64,000 nucleotides of DNA, from contig CP143430.1 of assembly GCA_039636795.1 (NCBI GenBank), positions 2,604,001 through 2,668,000 of the forward strand. Reading direction: 5' to 3'. This document shows positions 41,844-50,840 of this stretch, one piece after another; position 1 is the first letter of the stretch, and the number at the start of each line of letters is the position of its first letter. This DNA is from Micrococcaceae bacterium Sec5.1 (GTDB lineage: Bacteria > Actinomycetota > Actinomycetes > Actinomycetales > Micrococcaceae). The notes under the pieces are model-generated. The model was given only the letters and a program-made list of their open reading frames with translations. It made no database searches and was not told the DNA's origin. Position numbers and translations under genes: made by a program.

Positions 41844-44255
41844 CTATTGTGCCCTGGTCCGGCCTGCCAGCCAGGATGCGACTTGGGTTCGTGAAGTGAA
41901 ACCAAGCTTGGACAATATTCGCTCGATGTGACCACTGACCGTCCTTGGGGACAGAACCAGTTCGGCAGCGATTTCCTTGTTGCTGCGCCCTTGGGCAACA
42001 AGGGCCGCAACTTGCGTTTCCCGCTCGGTCAGCTGTGGCCCGCCCGGGCTGTATAGACCCACAAACTCCGCTTTGTTTGAACGACGCAGTTCGGCACGGT
42101 TCCTGCTCTCAACGGAGTCCGCCCGGGGCGAAACATAGGAGCTTTTGGCCAGGTTCAATGCGAGCTCAACAGCTTGGTCCTTGGACAGAGCCGGCCCCCC
42201 GTCGACTATTGACCGGAACCGCGCCTCCCCGAGCTCCCGTCGAATCTGCCCCACAGTCTGCTTGAAATCTGTTTCCAGCGGACCGAAGGCAGAAACGGTG
42301 GTGCCGATCCCTTTCCAAACCGATTGAGCTGCGTGAAGAAGTGCTGCTGCCGATTCAAACTGCCCGTTCGAAGCGGCTGTCCACGACATTTGCTCGATGG
42401 TCAGGGCAATGCAAAGCCCATCGTGAAAATCCCGTTGAATTTCCAGCGCGGAGATCTGGCATCGGCGGGCATCCTCGAGCTGACCAAGGTGCCAGTGGCA
42501 AAGGCCCATGACCGCGTGCCCATACGCACGGCTCCACCGCTCACCGTGCCTGCCGCTTTCAGCCAGTACCCGCTGGCAGGTCGCGAGGGCTTCCTCTATC
42601 CGCCCGGCATACATCTGAGTCCAGGCCAAAAGGAAAGTCGCCGTAAGTGCTGAAGCGCAGTCCTCCTGCAACCGGTGGACGGCTGCTGCGCGGCCAAAGA
42701 GCCCTATAGCCTCTTCGAGCCGACCTCCGAGGACTTCGCTTAAAGCCTGCCATTGGTCGGCATGAGCTGCCAGCACCGGATCATCCAGGTCATGAGCGAT
42801 TTCACGGCATTCGGCCAAGTACCCCTGTGCGGGTTCCGGATCGCCCTGAAGCAGGGCTACCCACGCGGCTACCCATAGGACATTTCCACGCTCGCGCGTT
42901 CTGCCCGTAGCCAGACCAAGCATCCGCTCAAGCCACCCACGGCCATCTGAAAGGTTGCCCCCAGCGACCCAGTGGTACCTGAGAAGGGCCGCCAGATTCA
43001 TCCCTGCCAGTTCCTCACCCGGAGTGCTTGCCGACCATTCCAACGCCGAGAGAATATTCGTATGATCCCGCCGCGCGGCAGCGAGGCGCGTTGACTGTTC
43101 CGGACCGCACCAGAGCGCAACAGTTTCGGACGCTTTTCCGAGGTAGTGGTCGCGTTGGCGACGGCGGAGTTCGGAAGACTCGCCGTTGCGATCAAGCAAC
43201 GCCGCCCCGTATTCCCTGAAGGTCATCAGTTGCCAGTACCGCCTTGGCTGGTCGCCCGCAGACATGACGTCAATGACGTTTTCTGCGACCACCAGAGACT
43301 TTGCGACGAGGTGATCCAGCAGGTCCAGGACATCCACTTTGTTGATCTCGCCGAATCCGCAGACCTCCTCCGCGGCCTCGACGTCAAAGCCGGCCGGGAA
43401 GACCGCAAGCCTGGCCCACAAAATCTGTTCCTCCCGGGTACAGAGTTCATAGCTCCAGTCCACCAGCGCCCGCAGCGTCTGCTGCCGGGGAATTGCTGCC
43501 CTGTTTCCGCCCTTAAGGATGTCAAAGCGCCGGTCCAGCCGCTCCACGAGTTGAACAACCGATAATGAGCGCAGTCGGGCAGCAGCAAGTTCAATGGCAA
43601 GAGGTATGCCGTCCAACATCTGGCACAGTTGGGCAACGGCCTGCCGGTTGCCATCGGTGATCTCAAATCCAGCGTTTATGCTTTTCGCTCGATCAACCAA
43701 CAGCCGAACAGACTCAAAAGCCTCAATCGTTCCGGCTTCGATGTCGGACGCCGAAGGGGCACTGAGCGGTGGCACTTGGTAGACCTGCTCACCGAAGATC
43801 CCCAGGGGTTCCCTGCTGGTTGCAATGACACGCAGCTCTGGTGAAATTTCCAGGAGCCTTGCCACCAAAGCCGGTATCACGTCCAGAAGATGTTCGCAGT
43901 TGTCCAGGACCAAGAGCAGTTGCCGTTCCTGGACGTACTCCGCAATCCTCTCTGCGGGTGATCGGTTCGACTGGTCAGGCAGTCGAAGGGAAGCCGCAAT
44001 CTGCGAAACAACCAAAGAGGTGTCTTCCAAGGCTGCAAGTTCAACTATCCAAACGCCATCGCGAAACGCCTTGCGGGTTCGTGCGGAAAGCTCCGCAGCG
44101 AGGCGCGTCTTACCGACGCCTCCGGGTCCGGCAAGCGTAAGGAGGCGGGAGCGTGACATCAGCTCCCTCGCTGCGCCGAGTTCATTGCGTCGTCCAATAA
44201 AGCTCGTTAGGTTATGGCCCCCCAAGGAGCCAATGGTCACTGCTTCGGTACTCAT
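41844..44255 (-). CDS. Large LuxR-family regulator with NB-ARC-like ATPase
   Basis: An 803-residue regulator. The N-terminal ATPase has FIGRRNELGAARELM and the P-loop AGPGGVGKTRLAAEL, then LLVLDNCEHLLD and VIATSREPLGI. A long helical, TPR-like middle follows, and a C-terminal LuxR helix-turn-helix (LTERETQVAALVAQGRSNKEIA) ends the protein. Such regulators respond to ligand or metabolic state by ATP-dependent assembly. It is divergent from the two-component monooxygenase operon and is its likely controller. No activating ligand can be inferred. Confidence 0.9.
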   Translation of the reverse strand: MSTEAVTIGSLGGHNLTSFIGRRNELGAARELMSRSRLLTLAGPGGVGKTRLAAELSARTRKAFRDGVWIVELAALEDTSLVVSQIAASLRLPDQSNRSPAERIAEYVQERQLLLVLDNCEHLLDVIPALVARLLEISPELRVIATSREPLGIFGEQVYQVPPLSAPSASDIEAGTIEAFESVRLLVDRAKSINAGFEITDGNRQAVAQLCQMLDGIPLAIELAAARLRSLSVVQLVERLDRRFDILKGGNRAAIPRQQTLRALVDWSYELCTREEQILWARLAVFPAGFDVEAAEEVCGFGEINKVDVLDLLDHLVAKSLVVAENVIDVMSAGDQPRRYWQLMTFREYGAALLDRNGESSELRRRQRDHYLGKASETVALWCGPEQSTRLAAARRDHTNILSALEWSASTPGEELAGMNLAALLRYHWVAGGNLSDGRGWLERMLGLATGRTRERGNVLWVAAWVALLQGDPEPAQGYLAECREIAHDLDDPVLAAHADQWQALSEVLGGRLEEAIGLFGRAAAVHRLQEDCASALTATFLLAWTQMYAGRIEEALATCQRVLAESGRHGERWSRAYGHAVMGLCHWHLGQLEDARRCQISALEIQRDFHDGLCIALTIEQMSWTAASNGQFESAAALLHAAQSVWKGIGTTVSAFGPLETDFKQTVGQIRRELGEARFRSIVDGGPALSKDQAVELALNLAKSSYVSPRADSVESRNRAELRRSNKAEFVGLYSPGGPQLTERETQVAALVAQGRSNKEIAAELVLSPRTVSGHIERILSKLGFTSRTQVASWLAGRTRAQ

Positions 44256-44719
44256 GACCCTCCTGTGATGCAGATAACAATACAGGTAGCAGATGGGGTC
44301 ATTTGACCCGTCCGCTGGCAGTCGCAGCCGCGCACACTGGATGCAGTCAGAACGACTCTTGGAGCAAATCGGAAGGCAAGCGCGATGAGGCGCAGAGCAG
44401 CAAATCCAAGCACCTGCCGGAACGGCGGCAACGGATCAAGTGCAAGCACTAATCCAGCCACTGTATTTTCCGGTTTCTCCAAAGACGGCGGCCCTGCCGG
44501 CGCCGTTTCCAATCCATGGGCGGCGGACAATTTCTGGCCGGACTGTATTGACACACAAGTCCGCGAATTCCTGCCTGTTTTCCTCACAGACTACAGCAGT
44601 AAGCAACGCTATCTCGATATCTGAGGGCTATTTCCTCAATCCTTAAGGCAAAATGCGGCGGGAATTCGCCTGCGCTATTCCACGGTTTACCACAATTACT
44701 CAGCAATGAAAGAGGCGCC
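44256..44719. other. Divergent promoter region of LuxR and monooxygenase genes
   Basis: This 464 bp gap separates the leftward LuxR gene from the rightward monooxygenase gene. It holds the palindrome at 44296-44309 and several short frames. One of these, at 44385, has a GGAAGG site but encodes a low-complexity product that I do not accept as a gene. Promoters for both operons must lie here. Confidence 0.6.
44296..44309. promoter_or_regulatory. Palindrome GGGTCA-TT-TGACCC near the LuxR start
   Basis: A perfect 14 bp inverted repeat lies about 41 bp upstream of the LuxR-family gene start. LuxR-type helix-turn-helix proteins bind dyad sites of similar length, so it may be an autoregulatory operator. 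Binding is inferred from symmetry and location only. Confidence 0.4.
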
Positions 44720-45910
44720 ATGACAGCGACGTCAATCACCGAATTGTCAGATATCAACGTTCCGGATGCTGAATTGGTGGCCCGCGCTGCCAATTTGGTG
44801 CCGTTGGTCCGGGAGTTCGCAGCGCAGGGTTCCGAAGCCCGCCGCGTTGCCCCGGAAGTGGTAACGGCACTGGAAGGCGCCGGACTTTTCCGGATGTTGG
44901 TTCCGAAGCGATACGGGGGCATGGGTGCTTCATTGCGCACAGCCGTGGAAGTGACGAAGGAAATATCCCGCGGTGATGGTTCCACGGGGTGGGTCACCAC
45001 GCTCATGATGGTGGGAACAGGTTTCGCCTCGACTTTTTCGGAGCAAGCCCAGGAAGAGGTCTTTGGAAGCAATCCCTTGGCGAAGGTGGCTGGCACGTTC
45101 AGCCCCGGAAGCAAGAGTGAGCGCGTTGACGGTGGCTATTTGATCAGTGGCCGGTGGCCGTATTCCTCCGGTTCCTTTGCTGCGGACTGGGCGACGCTTG
45201 GTGTGTTGCTTGATGGCGATGACCCGATGGCGCTGGCCCTCATCCCCGCCGAAGCATGGACCATCGAGCCGACTTGGTTTGTCGCGGGTATGAAGGGCAC
45301 AGGCAGTGACACGATCGTGGTGGAAGACCACTTCGTGCCGGAGCACCGGGTGCAGCGACTCAGCAACATGCTCACCTCGAATTTCCTGTCCCCGTACAAG
45401 GACGACCGCATGGCAAATGTGGCCTTCAACGCCGTGGCAGCCGCTATCCTCATTGCCCCGCAGATCGGCCTGGCGCGGCACGCACTGGAAATCACCTTGG
45501 CCAAGCTGCCCGGCAAACCGGTGGCCTACACCATGTACAGCAACGCCAAAGATTCCCCCACCCATCAGTTGGCCGTTGCGAAGGCAGCTTCAAATCTGCA
45601 TATGTCTGAGCTACTGCTGAACAGGATGTGCCTGGACATTGACACAGCCGCCGACGCCGGTGAGAAGTTGGATCTTCCCACAAGGGCCCGTATCCGCAAT
45701 GACACTGGAGTTATCGCCGAATTGATCGGGCAGGCCATCGATGCGCTGATGACCGCCAACGGTGCAGGATCCTTTGCCGAAGCCAACGTCCTTAACCAGA
45801 TCTGGCGCGATTCCGAAATTGCCGCACGGCATGCCTTTGTGACTCCTGAAATTGGTAAAGAAGCCTACGGCCGGGTCCTGATGGGCCTGGAACCCACCAT
45901 CAACCTCTAA
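44720..45910 (+). CDS. Flavin-dependent monooxygenase oxygenase component, acyl-CoA-dehydrogenase fold
   Basis: A 396-residue protein of the group D flavin monooxygenases (HsaA, C2-type 4-hydroxyphenylacetate hydroxylase). N-terminal block GLFRMLVPKRYGGMGASLRTAVEV and ISRGDGSTGWVTTLMM are typical, as is the late EIGKEAYGRVLMGL. It uses reduced flavin supplied by the next gene product to hydroxylate a phenol, probably ortho. GAAAGAGG precedes the ATG. The 12 bp gap to the reductase gene supports a two-component system. Confidence 0.88.
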   Translation: MTATSITELSDINVPDAELVARAANLVPLVREFAAQGSEARRVAPEVVTALEGAGLFRMLVPKRYGGMGASLRTAVEVTKEISRGDGSTGWVTTLMMVGTGFASTFSEQAQEEVFGSNPLAKVAGTFSPGSKSERVDGGYLISGRWPYSSGSFAADWATLGVLLDGDDPMALALIPAEAWTIEPTWFVAGMKGTGSDTIVVEDHFVPEHRVQRLSNMLTSNFLSPYKDDRMANVAFNAVAAAILIAPQIGLARHALEITLAKLPGKPVAYTMYSNAKDSPTHQLAVAKAASNLHMSELLLNRMCLDIDTAADAGEKLDLPTRARIRNDTGVIAELIGQAIDALMTANGAGSFAEANVLNQIWRDSEIAARHAFVTPEIGKEAYGRVLMGLEPTINL

Positions 45911-45922
45911 GGCAAGGTCAAC

Positions 45923-46429
45923 ATGTCCATTCCCACGATCCCCGAAGCGCCTGCTGAAGACCCCGCACGAACCTACCGGCACGTTCTCGGACACGTCCCC
46001 ACAAGCGTCGCGGTAGTAACAGCCGGCTTAAGGTCCGGGCCTGTCGGCATGACTGTGGGCTCCTTCACATCGGTGTCACTGGAACCACCCTTGGTGGCGT
46101 TTTTTGTAGACAAGTCGTCTAAAACGTGGCTTCGGCTCTATGAGGCAAGCCACTTTGGCGTCAATATCCTCGGCCAGGACCAGACCGAGCTCTGCAAGGC
46201 GTTTGCCCGCCGTTCGGAAGACCGCTTCAACGAAGTGGACTGGACGCTCTCCGAGCGTGGGGTGCCACTGCTGAACGATGCCATAGTCACGCTTGAATGC
46301 ACCCGTTACAAAATCGATCTCATTGGAGACCACTACCAAATCGTCGGGCGGGTCGAGTCCCTGGAACTGCGAGCCACCAACCCACCCTTGATCTTCCTTC
46401 AAGGCAGCTTCCTCAACCTCTCGGTTTAG
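45923..46429 (+). CDS. Flavin reductase (HpaC-like domain)
   Basis: A 168-residue NAD(P)H:flavin oxidoreductase. Blocks VLGHVPTSVAVVTAG, GMTVGSFTSVSLEPPLVAFFVDKSSKTW and FGVNILGQDQTELCKAFA are diagnostic. It supplies reduced FMN or FAD to the oxygenase encoded immediately upstream. The catalytic role is inferred from family and adjacency. Confidence 0.92.
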   Translation: MSIPTIPEAPAEDPARTYRHVLGHVPTSVAVVTAGLRSGPVGMTVGSFTSVSLEPPLVAFFVDKSSKTWLRLYEASHFGVNILGQDQTELCKAFARRSEDRFNEVDWTLSERGVPLLNDAIVTLECTRYKIDLIGDHYQIVGRVESLELRATNPPLIFLQGSFLNLSV

Positions 46430-46509
46430 TGGCGAAGAACGCCACCGGAAGGACCGCCCCAGGCAATTGGGCAGCCCTTCGTCCCAACAACTTTTAGCAA
46501 GGAGAACGC

Positions 46510-47988
46510 ATGTCTCTCATCGTTGAGAAGCCAAACGATCTGGACCGCAAGCATTTCTTTATCGACGGCGTTTGGGTCAAGCCCACAGGGGGTCGGACCC
46601 GAAACCAGGTGGAGGCAGCCACCGGAGAAGTCATCGGTATAGCCGCTATGGGTTCGGAAGCAGACATCGACGCCGCGGTCAGGGCAGCCCGGCGAGCCCT
46701 GGACGATGGGCCTTGGGGTAAAACGTCTCCCCAGGAACGCGCTGAGGTGATGCGACGATTCGCCCGTGAGCTCGACCTCCGATCCACCTACACATCCGAG
46801 CTGGTCTCTCGCGAGAATGGGATGCCAATCGGGTTGTCGCAGATGTTGAACGGCGGGGCGCCATCCGTCCTCCTGAACATCTATGCGGACGTCATCGAGA
46901 ACCTCTCCTTGGAAGAGGTGCGCACCAGCCAGGCTGGCTCGACCATTGTCCGCCGAGAGCCCGTCGGAGTAGTCGGCGCGATCGCACCATGGAACTTTCC
47001 GCAAGCGTTGGCCATGTTCAAGATCGCGCCGGCCCTTGCTGCCGGCTGCACGGTGGTGCTCAAGCCCTCGCCGGAAACAGCATTGGATTCTTATGTCTTT
47101 GCCGATGCTGCAAAGGCCGCCGGTCTGCCTGATGGCGTATTGAACATCGTCCTGGGTGATCGGGACGCAGGCGCAGCGCTCGTCTCGCACCCTCTGGTGG
47201 ACAAAATCGCATTTACAGGTTCAACCGCAGCGGGCAGAATTATCGGCGCCGAGTGCGGGCGTTTGATCCGCCGCTGCACGCTTGAACTTGGCGGCAAATC
47301 CGCAGCTGTCTTCCTCGAAGACGGCGACGTCAACACCCTGCTGGCTGGCCTGGACAACGCCTCCTTCCTGAACAACAGCCAAACCTGCACCACCCAATCA
47401 CGAATTCTCATCGCTCGATCCCGATACAACGAAGTCGTTGACGCGATCGGGAGCTTCGCTGACTCGTACAGGTTGGGGAACCCGCTCGATCCAACAGTGA
47501 CCATGGGGCCAATGGCCACACATGAGCACCTGGAACGGGTGATGGAGTACATCGATATGGCAAAAGCCTCCAACGCCCGTTTGGTGACAGGAGGCAGCCG
47601 CCCTGATGGCCTTGATAGCGGGTGGTTCGTTCAGCCCACAGTCTTTGCCGACGTCGACAATAATGACCGCCTCGCACGTGAGGAAGTCTTTGGTCCCGTC
47701 ATGGCACTGATTCCTTTTGACGATGACGACGACGCCGTTCGGATGGCAAACGACAGCAACTACGGTCTTGGAGGATCGGTGTGGAGCGCCGACGAAGACA
47801 GGGCCTTGTCCGTTGCGCGGCGGGTAAGGACCGGAACCATCGGACTCAATTACTACACCTTGGACCTGGGGGCGCCGTTCGGCGGATTCAAGGATTCCGG
47901 TGTCGGCAGGGAACTCGGGCCCGAGGGTATCAACGCATACCTGGAATACAAGTCAATCTATGCCTCTGCCAGGTATCTCAGCGTCTGA
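46510..47988 (+). CDS. NAD-dependent aldehyde dehydrogenase
   Basis: A 492-residue aldehyde dehydrogenase. The catalytic Cys is in NNSQTCTTQSRI, the general-base Glu in TLELGGKSAAV, and the cofactor loop is FTGSTAAGRII. It has the usual ending block APFGGFKDSGVGRELGPEG. AAGGAG is well spaced before the ATG. It likely oxidises a semialdehyde made by ring fission to a dicarboxylic acid, as in 2-hydroxymuconic semialdehyde routes; substrate not readable. Confidence 0.92.
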   Translation: MSLIVEKPNDLDRKHFFIDGVWVKPTGGRTRNQVEAATGEVIGIAAMGSEADIDAAVRAARRALDDGPWGKTSPQERAEVMRRFARELDLRSTYTSELVSRENGMPIGLSQMLNGGAPSVLLNIYADVIENLSLEEVRTSQAGSTIVRREPVGVVGAIAPWNFPQALAMFKIAPALAAGCTVVLKPSPETALDSYVFADAAKAAGLPDGVLNIVLGDRDAGAALVSHPLVDKIAFTGSTAAGRIIGAECGRLIRRCTLELGGKSAAVFLEDGDVNTLLAGLDNASFLNNSQTCTTQSRILIARSRYNEVVDAIGSFADSYRLGNPLDPTVTMGPMATHEHLERVMEYIDMAKASNARLVTGGSRPDGLDSGWFVQPTVFADVDNNDRLAREEVFGPVMALIPFDDDDDAVRMANDSNYGLGGSVWSADEDRALSVARRVRTGTIGLNYYTLDLGAPFGGFKDSGVGRELGPEGINAYLEYKSIYASARYLSV

Positions 47989-48054
47989 CCCAAAAAGCCC
48001 AGTAACAACGCCATGCAACCTTCAACGGGTTGCAATGGAAGGAGATCGAACCGC

Positions 48055-48429
48055 ATGAGTAATTCAGCTGAGATTGTCGCGGCCTATTTCGACGGCGTGA
48101 AAGCGGGCGATGCGGATGCAGTGGCCAACCTGTTTGCCCCTGATGCGCAGTTGATCAATGCTGCGGGGATCCTCAAAGGGGCTGATGCCATCAGACGGAT
48201 GTACCAAAACGGACTGACGCCCGGAGCGATGACGCCAAGCCCGCATCCGCCGGTGGTGAACGGAGAGCACGTAGCCGTCGAGATAGACCTGAATGCCAAC
48301 GGAGCCAGCCTCAAACTCGGAGACTTCTTCACCATTCGCGATGGGAAGATCCACAGTCTCACCATCTATAGCCTTACCCCATCAGACGCGCGCCTCTTCG
48401 ACGACGTCGGAATAGACCCCGCACGGTAG
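48055..48429 (+). CDS. NTF2-like (SnoaL/ketosteroid isomerase) protein
   Basis: A 124-residue cone-shaped alpha+beta protein. EIVAAYFDGVKAGDADAVANLFAPDAQLINAAG is the common start of this fold. The ATG at 48055 has GGAAGGAG nine bases upstream; an upstream ATG at 48013 lacks a site. Members act as isomerases, dehydratases or small-molecule binding subunits. In this operon it may tautomerise an oxo-dienoate intermediate. Confidence 0.82.
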   Translation: MSNSAEIVAAYFDGVKAGDADAVANLFAPDAQLINAAGILKGADAIRRMYQNGLTPGAMTPSPHPPVVNGEHVAVEIDLNANGASLKLGDFFTIRDGKIHSLTIYSLTPSDARLFDDVGIDPAR

Positions 48430-48488
48430 GGCCTGATCCATCCGCCAACCGCAGCCAGTCCAAGATCGTGAAAATACCAGGAGAACAC

Positions 48489-49499
48489 ATGAAAATAGCT
48501 GTCTTTGGCCCTCATCGTCGCGTGGGTGTCATCAAGGACGATAAGATCGTCGACGCCAATGGAGCCTACGCAAAGTTCCTGTCCGTAACGTCAGAGCTGA
48601 CGCGCCCTCAGGCACAAGCCGACGCTGACGTCCCTTCGGAACTTGGGGCGTTTATCGCAGAGGGGGACCGGGCCCTGGAAGGCGCCCAAGCCGCCGTCGA
48701 GCACTTATGGGCCAAAGCCCAGGACGATCGTGGGCTCGCGGGGGAGCCGCTCTTCTTTGGCCTCGGTGAGACTGAACTTCATGCCCCGGTGGCCCAAGGT
48801 TCCCGGATCTTTTGCGCTTTGGCCAACTTCTTCGATCACATGGAAGCCGCCAGCAAGAACAGTGCAGGGAATGACACAGCTGAAGTCCTTGACCGGCTGG
48901 TCCAGGGTGGACCCAAATACTTCCTGAAGGACCACCGGGCAGTAGGAGCTGACGCCCAGCCGGTGCGTTACCCCGCAAGGACCCGTCGCTTGGATTACGA
49001 GGCCGAGGTGGCGATTATCGTCGGGAAACAAGGTCGCGATATCGGCCGCGACGATGCTCTTCCCTATATCTGGGGATACACATTGCATAACGACTGGTCG
49101 ATCCGCGACAACGTGTCCTTCGGGCCGGACTTCATGCACTCCAAGAACTTCGATACGTCGGCAACCATTGGGCCCTGGATCGTTGTCAATGAAGGCATTG
49201 ACCCGCAGGACATTCCCATTGAGTGCCGTGTCAACGGGGAGGTCCGGCAAAGCGGCAACACCAAATCAATGGTGCACGATTTCTCCGCCTTCATCCAACA
49301 CCTCTCAGCTGACACCACCCTGTATCCGGGCGATCTCATCAGCAGCGGAACGCCAAAGGGAACCGCCGTCGATTCCAGCCGGCAACAAACTGACGGATCT
49401 CATCCGGACACGCTGTTCGTGAAGCCCGGCGACGTCGTCGAGGTGTCCTCGAGTCTCATCGGCACCATCCGGAACGAAGTTATCAGTCCCGCCACGTGA
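48489..49499 (+). CDS. Fumarylacetoacetate hydrolase-family protein (1)
   Basis: A 336-residue FAH-family enzyme; AGGAGA precedes the ATG. Metal-binding motif RLDYEAEVAIIVGKQGRDI carries the acidic ligands, and YTLHNDWSIRDN, FDTSATIGPWIV and LISSGTPKGT complete the fold. Members hydrolyse acylpyruvates, hydrate dienoates or decarboxylate ring-fission products. With the downstream VOC dioxygenase, hydrolysis of a meta-cleavage product is likely. Confidence 0.9.
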   Translation: MKIAVFGPHRRVGVIKDDKIVDANGAYAKFLSVTSELTRPQAQADADVPSELGAFIAEGDRALEGAQAAVEHLWAKAQDDRGLAGEPLFFGLGETELHAPVAQGSRIFCALANFFDHMEAASKNSAGNDTAEVLDRLVQGGPKYFLKDHRAVGADAQPVRYPARTRRLDYEAEVAIIVGKQGRDIGRDDALPYIWGYTLHNDWSIRDNVSFGPDFMHSKNFDTSATIGPWIVVNEGIDPQDIPIECRVNGEVRQSGNTKSMVHDFSAFIQHLSADTTLYPGDLISSGTPKGTAVDSSRQQTDGSHPDTLFVKPGDVVEVSSSLIGTIRNEVISPAT

Positions 49500-49563
49500 G
49501 ATTTCAGATCAGCGTGAAGTCTTCAGCCATTGCTCCCCTTGGCACACATAAAGAAAGATGACC

Positions 49564-50769
49564 ATGAGCGAACAGCAGCACAACGTGGGCGGTGTTCTCT
49601 ACGACCGCCCCTTCAAAATCCGCCGGCTCAACCATTTTGGCATCAGCGTCGAAGATACAGGCGCGTCGCTGACCTTCTACCGGGATCTCCTCGGATTCCA
49701 GGTGGCCGATGCCCTTGACCTGGAAAAGTATGACCCAGGGGTATGGCTTGATGGCCTCGCCGACAAACATATCTATTTCCTTCGCCACAACAGCGATCAC
49801 CACACCTTCGTCCTGATGCCGAAGGCCTGGGTGGACCATATGGATTCCCCGGCCAGGGGTGACCTGACCATCAACCAGATCACGTGGCAAGTTGGAAGCC
49901 TTCGCGAGGTGGTCCAGGCACGGCTATGGCTCGAGTCCCTGGGTAACAAGATCGAACGCTATGGCCGGGACCCCGGATCCAACTGGCACACTTACTTCCC
50001 CGATCCCACAGGGCACACCAACGAACTGGAATATGGCATCGAACAGGTCGGTTGGGATGGCCGGAGCAAACCCGAAGTCTTGTGGCCATGGGCGAACGAG
50101 CACCCTTCGCTTCCCACGACGTCGGAGGGCAGCGAGCTGGCTGCCGCCGAGGCGGATGGTGTGGATCTCACCAGCGGTTACCGGTGGGTGGACGAGTTGC
50201 CGAAGACGTTCGATGTAGGCGGTGTGCTCCTTTCCCGCCCGTTCAAACCCGTTCGCATCGGACCTGTCAGCATCTTCGTTGAGGACGTCGCCAGCGCAGA
50301 GGAGTTCTACACGCAGCGGCTTGGCCTGGTAAAGAGCGAGGAAACGGTGGTCCATGGTCACCGTGCCGTCTTCCTGAGGGCAAACACGGAACACCACAGC
50401 CTGGGACTCTTCCCGATGGAACTCCGGAAAAACCTGGGCGTCAGCGAACACACCACGTTGCTCTCCTTCGGCATCCAACTCGGCTCGTATGAACAGTTGC
50501 GAGCAGCGCGAAGCTACCTCGAAGAACGCGGTGTCAAGCTCCTGGACCTGCCACAGGAGATCCACCCCGGTGTCGACTACACGCTTCACGCAGTCGATCC
50601 CGACGGCCACGTCATGGAGTTGTACTACTACATGGAACAGGTGGGATGGGACGGGACCGTGCGGACACCAGCACAACGACGCGTTATCGATCCCGAGGTT
50701 TGGCCCGAGGCGCTGTCTCCCATGTCCGATACGTACGGCGGCGAAACCTTCTGGGGTCCCCTCGGCTGA
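49564..50769 (+). CDS. Two-domain VOC protein, probable extradiol dioxygenase
   Basis: About 401 residues with two vicinal-oxygen-chelate halves. The first has IRRLNHFGISVEDTGASLTFYRDLLGF and DPTGHTNELEYGIEQVGWDG. The second has VRIGPVSIFVEDVASAEEFYTQRLGL, NTEHHSLGLF and DPDGHVMELYYYMEQVGWDG. Candidate iron ligands are the His and Glu in the domain ends. The repeated ELEY/ELYY-MEQVGWDG blocks show an internal duplication. ATG 49558 two codons earlier is an equal alternative start. It may open a catechol ring distal to the hydroxyls. Confidence 0.82.
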   Translation: MSEQQHNVGGVLYDRPFKIRRLNHFGISVEDTGASLTFYRDLLGFQVADALDLEKYDPGVWLDGLADKHIYFLRHNSDHHTFVLMPKAWVDHMDSPARGDLTINQITWQVGSLREVVQARLWLESLGNKIERYGRDPGSNWHTYFPDPTGHTNELEYGIEQVGWDGRSKPEVLWPWANEHPSLPTTSEGSELAAAEADGVDLTSGYRWVDELPKTFDVGGVLLSRPFKPVRIGPVSIFVEDVASAEEFYTQRLGLVKSEETVVHGHRAVFLRANTEHHSLGLFPMELRKNLGVSEHTTLLSFGIQLGSYEQLRAARSYLEERGVKLLDLPQEIHPGVDYTLHAVDPDGHVMELYYYMEQVGWDGTVRTPAQRRVIDPEVWPEALSPMSDTYGGETFWGPLG

Positions 50770-50840
50770 CGCCGGATCACTTGCACCACCGTTCCCGCCA
50801 AAGAGGCCGGGAGCAAGAAACTACAAAAAGGAGGCCTGAA

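Noticed and set aside
44385..44624. 79-codon frame in the LuxR/monooxygenase gap
   Set aside because: GGAAGG is present upstream, but the product is low-complexity and overlaps probable promoters; not accepted without expression data.
50646..50840. Upstream extension of the NmrA-like frame
   Set aside because: It overlaps the VOC gene end, and the Rossmann motif starts right at GTG 50841 behind AAGGAGG.
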